From Candidatus Omnitrophota bacterium (lineage in GTDB: Bacteria > Omnitrophota > Gorgyraeia > Gygaellales > Profunditerraquicolaceae): a DNA stretch of 13,621 bases. This document shows, piece by piece, positions 1 through 6,734 of this stretch. The DNA is taken from contig JAQTMD010000019.1 in assembly GCA_028714595.1 (NCBI GenBank), positions 1 to 13,621 on the forward strand, written 5' to 3'. Below the pieces are notes generated by a model, which saw nothing but the letters and a program-made list of their open reading frames with translations, made no database searches and was not told the DNA's origin. The position numbers were made by a program, and so were the translations under genes. The stretch's first letter is position 1. Every line of letters starts with the position of its first letter.

Positions 1-86
1 GCCGGGCCGCGCCGCTTGACCCGGTCCAGGCAAAACGTGCAGTTATTGTTGCACGCATACCCGGGCTTTACGTCCGGCTCTTTCAT
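1..86 (-). CDS. Radical SAM protein, N-terminal fragment (runs off the left edge)
   Basis: The reverse strand from the ATG at 86 reads MKEPDVKPGYACNNNCTFC and then LDRVKRRGP to the window edge, 28 codons. The CNNNCTFC segment is a CxxxCxxC motif (C12, C16, C19) that would hold the 4Fe-4S cluster binding S-adenosylmethionine. The start lies inside the 3' end of the preceding radical SAM gene in another frame, a 44-nt overlap, which suggests translational coupling. The N-terminus closely resembles that of the preceding gene (VKPGYACNNNC against LKVGYRCNNHC), so the two look like tandem paralogues. A GGAGGAG stretch lies about 18 nt upstream, too far for an ideal ribosome binding site. The role is inferred from the cluster: probably modification of the His/Ser-rich peptide. 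The C-terminal domain is not visible. Confidence 0.75.
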   Translation of the reverse strand, partial: MKEPDVKPGYACNNNCTFCLDRVKRRGP

Positions 87-987
87 CTTTGGCGACCGGC
101 TTGAACTCCTCCCACCCGAACAGCTCCGGGTACTCGCGCCACGGCCCCTCGCACGCCGCGTCATAGCGACACGCGCTGCAGCATGGCCCTTTGAGCTTGC
201 CTTTCTCCCTGCGGTGGCGGTTGAAATCCTCTATGAAGATCTCTTCCTGGACCGAAGCCTCGGGGATGTACTTATCCGAAAGGTACTCTTCGTAGCCGCT
301 CATGCAGCAGTAGGGAATGGCCTCTACCATGACGCGGATGCCGTGATCGATGCCGGTCTGCAGCCCTTCTTTGACGTACGGCTCAACGACGGATTTGCGC
401 GGCACGATCTCGCTGACCAGGCGCGGGTCGGCCTTGATAAGCTGGTTGATATGGATGAACGCGAACTGGAACTGCCGCAGCCGCAGCGAACAAAGCAGCC
501 GCGCCAGCGCAGGCAGGTCCGCATAATTGTACCGGGTGATCACGGTATTCGTGGAAGGCCGCTGGCCGAGCTTCACCAGGTTGCGTATCCCCTGCACGGT
601 CTGCTCGAAGCTGCCCGGCGCGCGCGTCAGCCCGTCGTGGATCTCGCTGGTCGAGCCGTGCAGCGCCAGGCCGAAGGAATTGGCGCCGGACTCGATCGCT
701 TTTTTGCAGAATTCCTCGTAGGCGAACATCCTGCCGTTGGTCTGGATGCAGATAGAGCGGTAACCCAGCGAGCGCGCGCAGCGGACCAGCGCGAAAAAAT
801 CTTTCCGCAGCGTCACCTCGCCGCCGGTGAACACCACCTCGTCGTTATCCGGCCTGCGCGTCTCCAAAACCGCCATGATCTGTGCCGTGGACTTGTCGGG
901 GATGCGGGACCGTTTATCGCCCTGCACGCAGAACCGGCAGTGATTATTGCAGCGATACCCGACTTTCAGGTCAAGCCGGTGGCTCAT
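43..987 (-). CDS. Radical SAM enzyme of the Hxs-like cluster (314 aa)
   Basis: The CNNHCRFC motif (C13, C17, C20) is the CxxxCxxC of radical SAM enzymes, and VVFTGGE around residues 51-57 is the usual GGE SAM-binding element. The C-terminus has further cysteines (C227, C228, C269, C270, C273, C279) followed by GPWREYPELFGWEEFKP, a tail seen in peptide- and metabolite-modifying radical SAM proteins where extra cysteines can ligate auxiliary clusters. I chose the ATG at 987 because AGGAG lies 8 nt before it and the resulting N-terminus aligns with the tandem paralogue downstream. An ATG at 1023 overlapping the precursor stop (TAATG) would add 12 poorly conserved residues. It sits directly after the precursor gene and is probably a maturase for it. 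No HxsC identity is claimed. Confidence 0.88.
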   Translation of the reverse strand: MSHRLDLKVGYRCNNHCRFCVQGDKRSRIPDKSTAQIMAVLETRRPDNDEVVFTGGEVTLRKDFFALVRCARSLGYRSICIQTNGRMFAYEEFCKKAIESGANSFGLALHGSTSEIHDGLTRAPGSFEQTVQGIRNLVKLGQRPSTNTVITRYNYADLPALARLLCSLRLRQFQFAFIHINQLIKADPRLVSEIVPRKSVVEPYVKEGLQTGIDHGIRVMVEAIPYCCMSGYEEYLSDKYIPEASVQEEIFIEDFNRHRREKGKLKGPCCSACRYDAACEGPWREYPELFGWEEFKPVAKDERAGRKARVCVQQ

Positions 988-1022
988 ACCGATTGCTCCT
1001 GTTGATGCGGCGGCTAAGCTCA

Positions 1023-1619
1023 TTAAAAGAAGCTGCCGTGGTTGTCATGACATGACACATGCTGGGAATGCGCAAAGTGCATGCCCGGGTCATGGATACT
1101 GTGGACGCCGCAGCTGAGGTGATTGCTGTGCGCCAGGTGTACCCCGTGATTATTATGTGCGTTGAAATGGTTGGAATGACAGCTGGCACTGCCGCAGTTG
1201 GAATGGCCGCAGTTGGAATGGCCGCAGCTGCTGTGAGCGCTGTGAGCGCTGTGGGCGCTGTGGCTGCTGTGGGAATGGTGCTTGCCTGCGGCGGCCTCGT
1301 TCTCAAAATAGCTGGTGTGGTTAGCCGGCGGCGAACCGCTTCCCGAATGATGCTTCCCCGAGGTCGCATCGTTGTCAAAGTAACTGCCGTGGCTGGAAGG
1401 CGGCGAACCGCTTCCCGAATGATGTAAACCCGAGGCAGCGTCGTTGTCGAAATAGCTGGAATGTGCCGCTGCGGTACCTGTCAATATCGAACCCAGCATG
1501 GCCAGCGACAACCCCAGGTTCAAGGCGTCTTTTTTGCTTATCGCCGCCTCTTCTTCGTTGATGAACGCCTGCAGGTCTTTCTTGATGGACGGTATGGCGC
1601 CGCGCTTTTTCTTGCGCAT
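1023..1619 (-). CDS. hxsA-like: His/Ser-rich repeat precursor, HxsA-like (candidate RiPP substrate)
   Basis: This 198-residue protein has a basic start (MRKKKRG), a charged stretch (IKKDLQAFINEEEAAISKKD, 12-31), a hydrophobic stretch (about 33-52, ending GTAAA), and then a low-complexity region of about 145 residues rich in His, Ser, Gly and Asn. It holds about 30 histidines. Two full 24-residue repeats start SYFDNDA (55-78, 79-102), and a third starts SYFENEA (103). Then come HSAHSAHSAHSS, two GHSNC units and a His-rich tail. Six cysteines (132, 137, 142, 147, 170, 190) lie in the core. AAGGAGAG lies 4 nt before the ATG. Position between radical SAM genes and next to HxsB/HxsD homologues supports a peptide substrate like HxsA. 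Leader and core boundaries are inferred; whether the hydrophobic stretch is a signal peptide or part of a leader is open. Confidence 0.85.
   Translation of the reverse strand: MRKKKRGAIPSIKKDLQAFINEEEAAISKKDALNLGLSLAMLGSILTGTAAAHSSYFDNDAASGLHHSGSGSPPSSHGSYFDNDATSGKHHSGSGSPPANHTSYFENEAAAGKHHSHSSHSAHSAHSAHSSCGHSNCGHSNCGSASCHSNHFNAHNNHGVHLAHSNHLSCGVHSIHDPGMHFAHSQHVSCHDNHGSFF
1272..1457 (-). repeat. 72-bp tandem repeats inside the precursor gene
   Basis: Two full 72-bp units (1386-1457 and 1314-1385) and a partial third encode the 24-residue SYFDNDA units of the precursor. On the plus strand the segment CGAACCGCTTCCCGAATGAT recurs exactly 72 bp apart (at 1332 and 1404). A shorter 9-bp repeat encoding HSA follows at about 1228-1260. 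The gene appears to grow and shrink by slippage or unequal recombination in frame. Confidence 0.8.
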
Positions 1620-1629
1620 TGTTCTCTCC

Positions 1630-2712
1630 TTACGAACGGGGTACGGCCGTTTCTTTGTGCAAAGCCTTGCGTTGTGCAGGCGGCCGGCTCAAACGTTCGA
1701 ACCTCCTCCAGCACTGCGGGTCGCCTGCTCCGGGCGAGCCGAAATACGCGTAACTGATGCACGCGGCTCCTGCCCGGCACTCATGAAAGAACGGGCAGGC
1801 CCGGCAGTCAGCGTTTATATCGCCGAAGCTGCGTAACCGCTCCAGGGCGGCGGAATTCTCAAAGATATCTTTCAGGGGCTGTTTGCGCAGGTCGCCGGCC
1901 GATATAGGGAGCCTGCGGCAGGGATACACCGTGCCGTTGGGCAGCACCGTGACGCTTGACTGGCCGCACGTACAGCCTGCCGGCACGTAGTGCATGTTAA
2001 GGCACGCGATGCCGTCCTCGCAGCCCAGCCCCACCTGCAAGTCCTTCGTCTTCCTCCGGATGTCGACGACATATTCGAACAGTTCCTTTGTCTCCTGCGG
2101 CGAAAGCATGAGCTTGCGCAGAGCGCTGCCCCTGCCCCAGGGCACCAGCCTCCGGATGCCCGCCCCGCCTGCTCTCAAATGGCGCGCCAGCGCAATGAGC
2201 GCGGCAACGTCCTTAACGTTCTTTTTGGTCACGGTCATGGAAATGCTCGTCTCGATGCCCGCTGCCGCGTACGCCCGCGCTGCCGCGCAGGCTTTCTTAA
2301 ACGTGCCTGCGCCCCGTATGGCGTCGTTGGTCTTTTCAAGCCCCTCGATGCTGACCTGCGCGTAATCCACGCCCAGCGACCGCAGCCGCTGCACGTGCTC
2401 ATCCGTTGCGAACTGGCCGTTGGTCAATACGCCGTAGCGGGACAAGCCGCGGTTCTTGAAACACTCCTCCAGGATGTCGAAGATCTCCGTACGCACGAAC
2501 GGCTCGCCGCCGGTGAACGATATGCGGTTGCGCTCGCGGGGCAGCTTCCACCGCCGCACCAGGGCGAAGTACTGGGACAGGATGCCCCGCAGGGCTTCCA
2601 GGTCGAGCTCCTGGCGTATGAGCTCCTCGTCCATGTAACAGTGCAGGCAGCGCAGGTTGCAGCGCTCGGTGACATGCCACTGCAGATGGAATGAATCGGG
2701 AAACGGAGCCAT
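1630..2712 (-). CDS. Radical SAM/SPASM peptide maturase (360 aa)
   Basis: The N-terminal CNLRCLHC (C18, C22, C25) is the radical SAM cluster motif, and ISFTGGEPF (GGE 68-70) is the SAM-binding element. The C-terminal third is a SPASM-type domain: C231, C237, C247, C249, C265 (VYPC), C303, C306, C312, C318 and C334, including the DCRACPFFHECRAGAAC segment. SPASM domains carry two auxiliary Fe-S clusters and are typical of enzymes modifying ribosomal peptides (PqqE, AlbA and anSME families). It starts one base after the HxsB stop and ends 10 bp before the precursor start, so it is almost certainly co-translated with both. It holds the place where a canonical His-Xaa-Ser system would carry HxsC, but the SPASM architecture does not fit my recollection of HxsC. 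The modification (thioether, epimerisation or another) cannot be read from sequence. Confidence 0.9.
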   Translation of the reverse strand: MAPFPDSFHLQWHVTERCNLRCLHCYMDEELIRQELDLEALRGILSQYFALVRRWKLPRERNRISFTGGEPFVRTEIFDILEECFKNRGLSRYGVLTNGQFATDEHVQRLRSLGVDYAQVSIEGLEKTNDAIRGAGTFKKACAAARAYAAAGIETSISMTVTKKNVKDVAALIALARHLRAGGAGIRRLVPWGRGSALRKLMLSPQETKELFEYVVDIRRKTKDLQVGLGCEDGIACLNMHYVPAGCTCGQSSVTVLPNGTVYPCRRLPISAGDLRKQPLKDIFENSAALERLRSFGDINADCRACPFFHECRAGAACISYAYFGSPGAGDPQCWRRFERLSRPPAQRKALHKETAVPRS

Positions 2713-2713
2713 C

Positions 2714-4186
2714 TTAAGACTGCCCTGCCCAGCGTTTGAAGATCTCTTCCGTCGCGCGGTCCCGCAATTTTTCGAAAATGAAGTCGAGCATGGCCATATT
2801 GACCTTGCAGTTGTCCGTGGAGCGTATGTGCGGGAACACCGTGCCGTGGTGCGCGAAATTCACCACCGGGCAGGTTCCGCAGTACGGCTTGTACACGCAC
2901 TCGTCGCAGGAAAAGTTCTCCAGCGTCGAGCACAAAAGGAGCGTCTTGATCTTCGGGCACGAGGCGATCTGACGGTACCCGCCCTGCGCCACGTCGCCGA
3001 GCAGGAACGTCTCGTCCTCCAGGGTGCGCGCCTCGTCGCAGGCATAGACCTTGCCGTCGTAGCTGTAGGCCAGCTGCCCCACGCCCGCGCCGCAGGGCGA
3101 GCGCAGGTCCAGGAAATGCGGGTCGTGCGGCGTAAGGATCTTCTGCAGGAATATCACGGTCGTCCGCTCGCACAGGGGCACCCCGCGCGCGTTCAACTGG
3201 ATAATATACTCCAGGGCGTCCTTCCACGCCGCGATGAATTCTTCGGCAGTGTATCCGATGGCGTCCCGCGCCCGTCCTCCGGAAAGCCCGAGGTAACTAA
3301 GCTTGCGCAGCGATATGGTCGTGAACCCCAGCGCCAGGTACTCGTCGATGATCTGTCGGAGCCGCGAAAGGGCAGAGCGCGTGATGGTCAGGAGCGCGTT
3401 CAGCTGGCGCACCGGCTCGCCGCGCGAGGCAGCCTCTTTCTCCCTGGCGCGGATCGTCTTGATCCAGCCGGTCGTCACCGCGTAGCTGTTGCCGCCCGGG
3501 AACGGCCGGTTCCGGTTATGGATATCCTCGGGCCCGTCGAAGGAGGTGCACAGCGAAACATTCTGCTTTATGAGGAACTCATAGATAGCGTCCGTCATTA
3601 AACTCAAGTTGGTGACCAGGGCGATGCGCAGGTTGCGCTTCTCGATGCTGTTCTTTTCCCGGGCATACTCGATGATGAACTTGACCACCGGCCAGTTCAA
3701 CAAGGGCTCGCCGCCCTGGAACTCGATGGTCATGCCCCTGGACGGGCACTGGAAGATCGTATCCACCGCGCGCCGCGCCGTCTCCTCGGTCATGTCGTAC
3801 CGGCTTGCGTCGGGGCCGCGGCGGTTGGCCTGGCAATAGACGCAGGCGTAGTTGCAGCGCAGGGTCGCCACCACGATATGCAGCGTCGGAGAGCCCGCGA
3901 TATACTCGTACCGCTGCCGGTACGCGCCGGCGGCCCGCGCAGCATCGAGCCGGTCGCGGACAAAGAAATTCTCCGCCAGTTCGTTATACAGCCTGCCCCG
4001 CGGGTCCAGGGTGCCGCTGACCAGTCCCTTGAAATCGCGGCTGCTCAGCCTGCAGAAACGCCCGATATCGTTGGTAACGAGGTATTCCCGGCCGGCCTTC
4101 TTGAACCTGAAAAAACCCGCTCCGCCGGTTTTAGGTGTTTGCGGAGCCCTTGGCGCGCCTGCGCGTTGTTTCGATGAACAAGACAT
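2714..4186 (-). CDS. hxsB: His-Xaa-Ser system radical SAM maturase HxsB
   Basis: The N-terminal region FFRFKKAGREYLVTNDIGRF, followed by LSSRDFKGLVSGTLDP, is the characteristic HxsB start (FRF, LVTND, then a 'gxLdp' and 'LYxeL' element). After it come the radical SAM motif CNYACVYC (C111, C115, C118 with the start used here), FQGGEP (GGE 158-160) and a C-terminal SPASM-like cysteine set (365, 383, 427, 430, 436, 439, 460). HxsB is the radical SAM enzyme of the HxsABCD system. The start is uncertain: a TTG at 4231 gives 505 residues, ATGs at 4201 and 4186 give 500 and 490. I prefer 4186, with a GAG 10 nt upstream and less overlap with the preceding gene (56 nt remain). The next radical SAM gene starts one base after its stop. 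Confidence 0.88.
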   Translation of the reverse strand: MSCSSKQRAGAPRAPQTPKTGGAGFFRFKKAGREYLVTNDIGRFCRLSSRDFKGLVSGTLDPRGRLYNELAENFFVRDRLDAARAAGAYRQRYEYIAGSPTLHIVVATLRCNYACVYCQANRRGPDASRYDMTEETARRAVDTIFQCPSRGMTIEFQGGEPLLNWPVVKFIIEYAREKNSIEKRNLRIALVTNLSLMTDAIYEFLIKQNVSLCTSFDGPEDIHNRNRPFPGGNSYAVTTGWIKTIRAREKEAASRGEPVRQLNALLTITRSALSRLRQIIDEYLALGFTTISLRKLSYLGLSGGRARDAIGYTAEEFIAAWKDALEYIIQLNARGVPLCERTTVIFLQKILTPHDPHFLDLRSPCGAGVGQLAYSYDGKVYACDEARTLEDETFLLGDVAQGGYRQIASCPKIKTLLLCSTLENFSCDECVYKPYCGTCPVVNFAHHGTVFPHIRSTDNCKVNMAMLDFIFEKLRDRATEEIFKRWAGQS

Positions 4187-4373
4187 AATTTGAGAACTCA
4201 TCTCCCAGAGTTTCAGCTTTCTCGTCGTCAAAATTGTACAGGGCGACGCCCAGGCGCTTCCCGCCCCGGCTGACCGCGCAATCGCAGGCCCGGCGAAAAT
4301 CCCTGACGCCTTTCTTAATGGCGGCCAGGCTGATAAAATCCCGGTTAAAGCTTATCCGGATCGTCTTTTCCAT
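4131..4373 (-). CDS. Short HxsD-like protein (80 aa)
   Basis: This small, basic, soluble protein overlaps the 3' end of the longer HxsD-like gene by 29 nt and the 5' end of hxsB by 56 nt or more. Its pattern 'IRISFNRDFISLAAIKKGVRDF', broken by non-conserved residues, then YNFDDEKAETLGDEFSNYVL (46-65), resembles the HxsD layout of a beta-strand, an 'iyslxAIkxAaxdF' helix and an 'xEFxNxLL' helix; it ends soon after that point, without the IRE-type tail helix. TGGGAAG lies a few bases before the ATG at 4373. I read it as a second, truncated-type HxsD homologue, perhaps a peptide-recognition partner like PqqD-type proteins, but this rests on pattern similarity only. The overlaps on both sides favour a real coding gene. 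Confidence 0.72.
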   Translation of the reverse strand: MEKTIRISFNRDFISLAAIKKGVRDFRRACDCAVSRGGKRLGVALYNFDDEKAETLGDEFSNYVLFIETTRRRAKGSANT

Positions 4374-4848
4374 ATTTTTCTTCCCAGGGGACGCCGATGC
4401 CCAGGGGGTCTCCGATCTCCGGATCGGGGACGGCGGACGCGGGGCTGGAGCGCCGGGCCCGGCCGGGTGTACGGTTCAGGGCCATATGGCTGTTGACGGC
4501 AGCGCCGGCCTGCCGGCAGCCGCATTCGTCGGGGACAGGCATTCGCTCGCCGACGACCCCCAGCAGGGCGGTGCCGACGATATATTCCCGTATCCTGCGG
4601 TTCTCCTTCGATATCTGGTTGCGCAGCGATGCGTTGAGCAGCTCGTTCTTGAATTCGGCGGCAATGGTCCTGGCGCAGGCGTTGTCCTTGGCCTTGATGC
4701 CGACAATGATCTTCTTTCGGGGGTCGCCGTCAAGAGAAAGGTACGCCCGGTCCAGGAACAGGTACGCGCTGCTGTAGACCGCCCGCAAAGGGTAGACCCG
4801 CGGGTCAACTGTTATCCTGTAGCTGCGCGTATGTTTCTTTCTAAGCAT
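4345..4848 (-). CDS. hxsD: HxsD-like protein of the His-Xaa-Ser system (167 aa)
   Basis: Residues 12-95 carry the HxsD pattern: ITVDPRVYPLRAVYSSAYLF, DRAYLSLDGD, then AAEFKNELLNASLRNQISKE (63-82) and NRRIREYIVGTAL. The 'LLNxxLRxxI' stretch is the signature by which this family was named (LLNDYxLRE). HxsD has no proven activity; it always travels with HxsB and is thought to assist the radical SAM enzymes, possibly by binding the substrate. A C-terminal extension of about 65 residues contains DECGC (108-111 Cys pair), a Pro/Arg/Ser-rich linker and a conserved-looking end, GDPLGIGVPWEEKYG. The ATG at 4848 lies 6 bp after the stop of the exported-protein gene, and the 3' end overlaps the next gene by 29 nt. 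Confidence 0.82.
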   Translation of the reverse strand: MLRKKHTRSYRITVDPRVYPLRAVYSSAYLFLDRAYLSLDGDPRKKIIVGIKAKDNACARTIAAEFKNELLNASLRNQISKENRRIREYIVGTALLGVVGERMPVPDECGCRQAGAAVNSHMALNRTPGRARRSSPASAVPDPEIGDPLGIGVPWEEKYGKDDPDKL

Positions 4849-4854
4849 CGGTTT

Positions 4855-5253
4855 CTACTTTTTCGCGCTGATTTTGCAACAAAGCATCTCTCCGTTGGCC
4901 CCGCGGGCGACCGCCTCGATGACGAAATAGCCGGGGTCGCACCGGTCATCGCCGCCGCTGTCGGTAAAATGTTTCAGATGGCAGTCCGCTCCCGTGACAT
5001 TGACCCAGGCCGTGTTATTGTAGTATTTGAGGACGTTGTACGTGCCGTTGTAATACATCACGCCCCGCTTCTGGGCCGCCGAGCCAGGGGCGGGCTGATT
5101 GCTGGGATACAGCTGCAGGGTCTTATACACGCCGTAGGGGGCCGGGTAGTAGGTGGTAATGGTGACCTTGTCCTGCTGCGGGGCGGCGTGCGCCAAAGAG
5201 ATGCCGGCGATGATCGACAAGCATAAGAACAACGATGCGTAGGGTGAGCGCAT
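4855..5253 (-). CDS. Small exported protein of the 'TTYYPAPYGVYK' type
   Basis: A signal peptide is clear: MRSPYASLFLCLSIIAGISL then AHAAPQQ, with likely cleavage after AHA (residue 23). The mature protein begins with VTITTYYPAPYGVYKTLQLYPS, a motif I associate with many short exported proteins of Omnitrophota-like genomes, and continues with GVMYYNGTYNVLKYYNNTAWVNV, a short aromatic repeat also seen in surface and fibre proteins. There are four cysteines in the mature part (C91, C107, C124, C125) near a GGDDRCDPGYF segment. The ribosome binding site is strong (AAGGAGAGGAAG just before the ATG at 5253). It is the first gene of the Hxs-like cluster, 6 bp before hxsD, so it may be an exported target or partner, but no function is known to me. 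Confidence 0.8.
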   Translation of the reverse strand: MRSPYASLFLCLSIIAGISLAHAAPQQDKVTITTYYPAPYGVYKTLQLYPSNQPAPGSAAQKRGVMYYNGTYNVLKYYNNTAWVNVTGADCHLKHFTDSGGDDRCDPGYFVIEAVARGANGEMLCCKISAKK

Positions 5254-5309
5254 GACTTCCTCTCCTTGTTAAATGTCCTGTATATTCTTCCCGCGCATGC
5301 CGCAGCAGG

Positions 5310-6659
5310 CTAACGCTGCAGGCTTTCCGCTTTTTCCAGGTCCTGCGCCGCTCCTGCCGGGTCGTTCATTTGTTCCTTGAGCATTCCCCGGGCCGCGTAG
5401 GCAGGCCCGTACTGCGGGTCCATTGCTATCACCTTCGTATAATCGAGCAGCGCGCCGGCAAGGTCGCCGCCTGCCGCTTTTGCCTTGCCGCGGTAAAAGT
5501 AGGCGATGGCGTATGTCGGCGCTATTTCGACGGCGCTGGTATAATCCGCCAGTGCGCCGGCGCGATCGCCGCTTTTCTCTCTGGCGATGCCGCGGTTGTG
5601 GTACGCCAGGGCGTCCCGGGGGTTAAACTCGATGGCCTTCGTGTAATCGCGCAACGCCGCCTTCAGGTCCCCCTGGAACGCTTCGATGAACGCGCGGTTG
5701 TAGTACGCCTGCGCGTACTTCGCATCGAGCTCGAGGGTTTTGGAATAATCGGCCAATGCCCCCCAAAAATCTTCCAGGCCGGCCTTTGCCGTGGCGCGGA
5801 AATACCAGGCATGGGCGTTATGCTCGTCAAGCTCAAGAGCCCTGGTAATGTCTTCGATGGCTCCCGTAAAATCCTTGCCGTTGAACCTGGTTACGCCGCG
5901 CAGATAATACGCCCGTGCGTATTCCGGGTCAAGCTCGATCGCTTTGGCAAGGTCCGCGAGAGCGCCGGCACTGTCGTTGCTCTCGGACCTTGCCAGCCCG
6001 CGGTTATAATAAACCTTGGCATCATTGGGGTTTGATTTGAGTATATGCGTGTAATCCAGGGCCGCCTGGTCGTACTTTTCGACAGCCAGCAGCGCCGCAG
6101 CGCGCAAATAATACGTCTTGGTGTCCTCAGGATTCAATTCGATCGCTTTGGTAAAATCATCAACGGCGCCGGCGCTGTCTCCGGTGCTCATGCGCGCGAA
6201 CCCGCGGCCCCGGTAGGCGCGTCCGATCTTTGGATCGAGCTCCAGAGCCGCCGTATAATCGGCCAGGGCCGCGGCCAAGTCGCCCAGGGCCGACTTGGCG
6301 TAGCCGCGGTAGTAAAAGGCCTGCGCGCTCTTCGGTTCGAGCTCGATCGCTTTGGTATAATCGGCGATAGCGCCTTCTGCGTCGCCTGTTTCTGACCTTA
6401 CCACGCCGCGGTTAAGATACGCCCGGCCATAGTTTGGCCTGCGTTCGATGGCCCTGTTGAAATCACGGAGGGCGCCTTTGAAATCCCTGCGCTCGGTTTT
6501 TTTCAAGCCGCTCTGGTAGAAGGCCTGCGCGTACTTAAAGTCGATCTCTTGTGATTTTTTGTCTTGTGCCATGGCTTTGCCGGGCTTGCTCTGCGCACAT
6601 GCGGCTGCGCCGGTGAAAAGAAGGGCTGTGAAAAGCGTGAACGCTGTCGTCTTTCTCAT
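5310..6659 (-). CDS. Exported protein with twelve tetratricopeptide repeats
   Basis: After an N-terminal signal sequence (MRKTTAFTLFTALLFTGAAAC) and a short linker, twelve consecutive 34-residue TPR units fill the protein from about residue 43 to the end. Each has the pattern 'AYYNRGxAxxxxGDxxGALADYTKAIELDPxYA'. TPR arrays are protein-protein scaffolds, here in the periplasm or on a membrane. The GAAAC at residues 17-21 could be a weak lipobox, so it might be a lipoprotein. The units are very alike, which points to recent internal duplication. A sigma-70-type promoter lies just upstream. The stop is 56 bp before the small exported protein gene with no clear terminator between them, so read-through into the Hxs-like cluster is possible. 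Partner proteins cannot be named from sequence. Confidence 0.92.
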   Translation of the reverse strand: MRKTTAFTLFTALLFTGAAACAQSKPGKAMAQDKKSQEIDFKYAQAFYQSGLKKTERRDFKGALRDFNRAIERRPNYGRAYLNRGVVRSETGDAEGAIADYTKAIELEPKSAQAFYYRGYAKSALGDLAAALADYTAALELDPKIGRAYRGRGFARMSTGDSAGAVDDFTKAIELNPEDTKTYYLRAAALLAVEKYDQAALDYTHILKSNPNDAKVYYNRGLARSESNDSAGALADLAKAIELDPEYARAYYLRGVTRFNGKDFTGAIEDITRALELDEHNAHAWYFRATAKAGLEDFWGALADYSKTLELDAKYAQAYYNRAFIEAFQGDLKAALRDYTKAIEFNPRDALAYHNRGIAREKSGDRAGALADYTSAVEIAPTYAIAYFYRGKAKAAGGDLAGALLDYTKVIAMDPQYGPAYAARGMLKEQMNDPAGAAQDLEKAESLQR

Positions 6660-6686
6660 GTTCGATATCTGTTTTTTTTTCAGTTT

Positions 6687-6715
6687 ATTATACCGCCATC
6701 CACCCCCCTCTTCAA
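6687..6715 (-). promoter_or_regulatory. Sigma-70-type promoter of the TPR gene
   Basis: On the minus strand TTGAAG (6710-6715) is followed by a 17-bp spacer and a consensus TATAAT (6687-6692). The ATG of the TPR gene is about 27 nt further on, behind an A9 run and no recognisable Shine-Dalgarno sequence. Spacing and boxes match the housekeeping consensus well. Confidence 0.75.
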
Positions 6716-6734
6716 CCTCTTTTATCCCCTTCCC

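Noticed and set aside
16..1005. Long plus-strand reading frame opposite the 314-aa radical SAM gene
   Set aside because: It is the GC-rich shadow of the minus-strand gene, which has cysteine motifs and a ribosome binding site. The same applies to plus-strand frames at 1990-2694, 2657-3601, 4234-5226 and 5370-6035.
987..1023. Start of the radical SAM gene at the ATG overlapping the precursor stop
   Set aside because: The TAATG overlap is tempting, but the ATG at 987 has a good ribosome binding site and aligns with the N-terminus of the tandem paralogue.
1630..2712. Naming this enzyme HxsC
   Set aside because: It has a full SPASM-type cysteine set, which does not fit my recollection of HxsC. 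Without an HMM score I leave it as a radical SAM/SPASM maturase.
6597..6659. Certain lipoprotein assignment for the TPR protein
   Set aside because: GAAAC is only a weak lipobox match, so I left it as an exported protein with this as an option.
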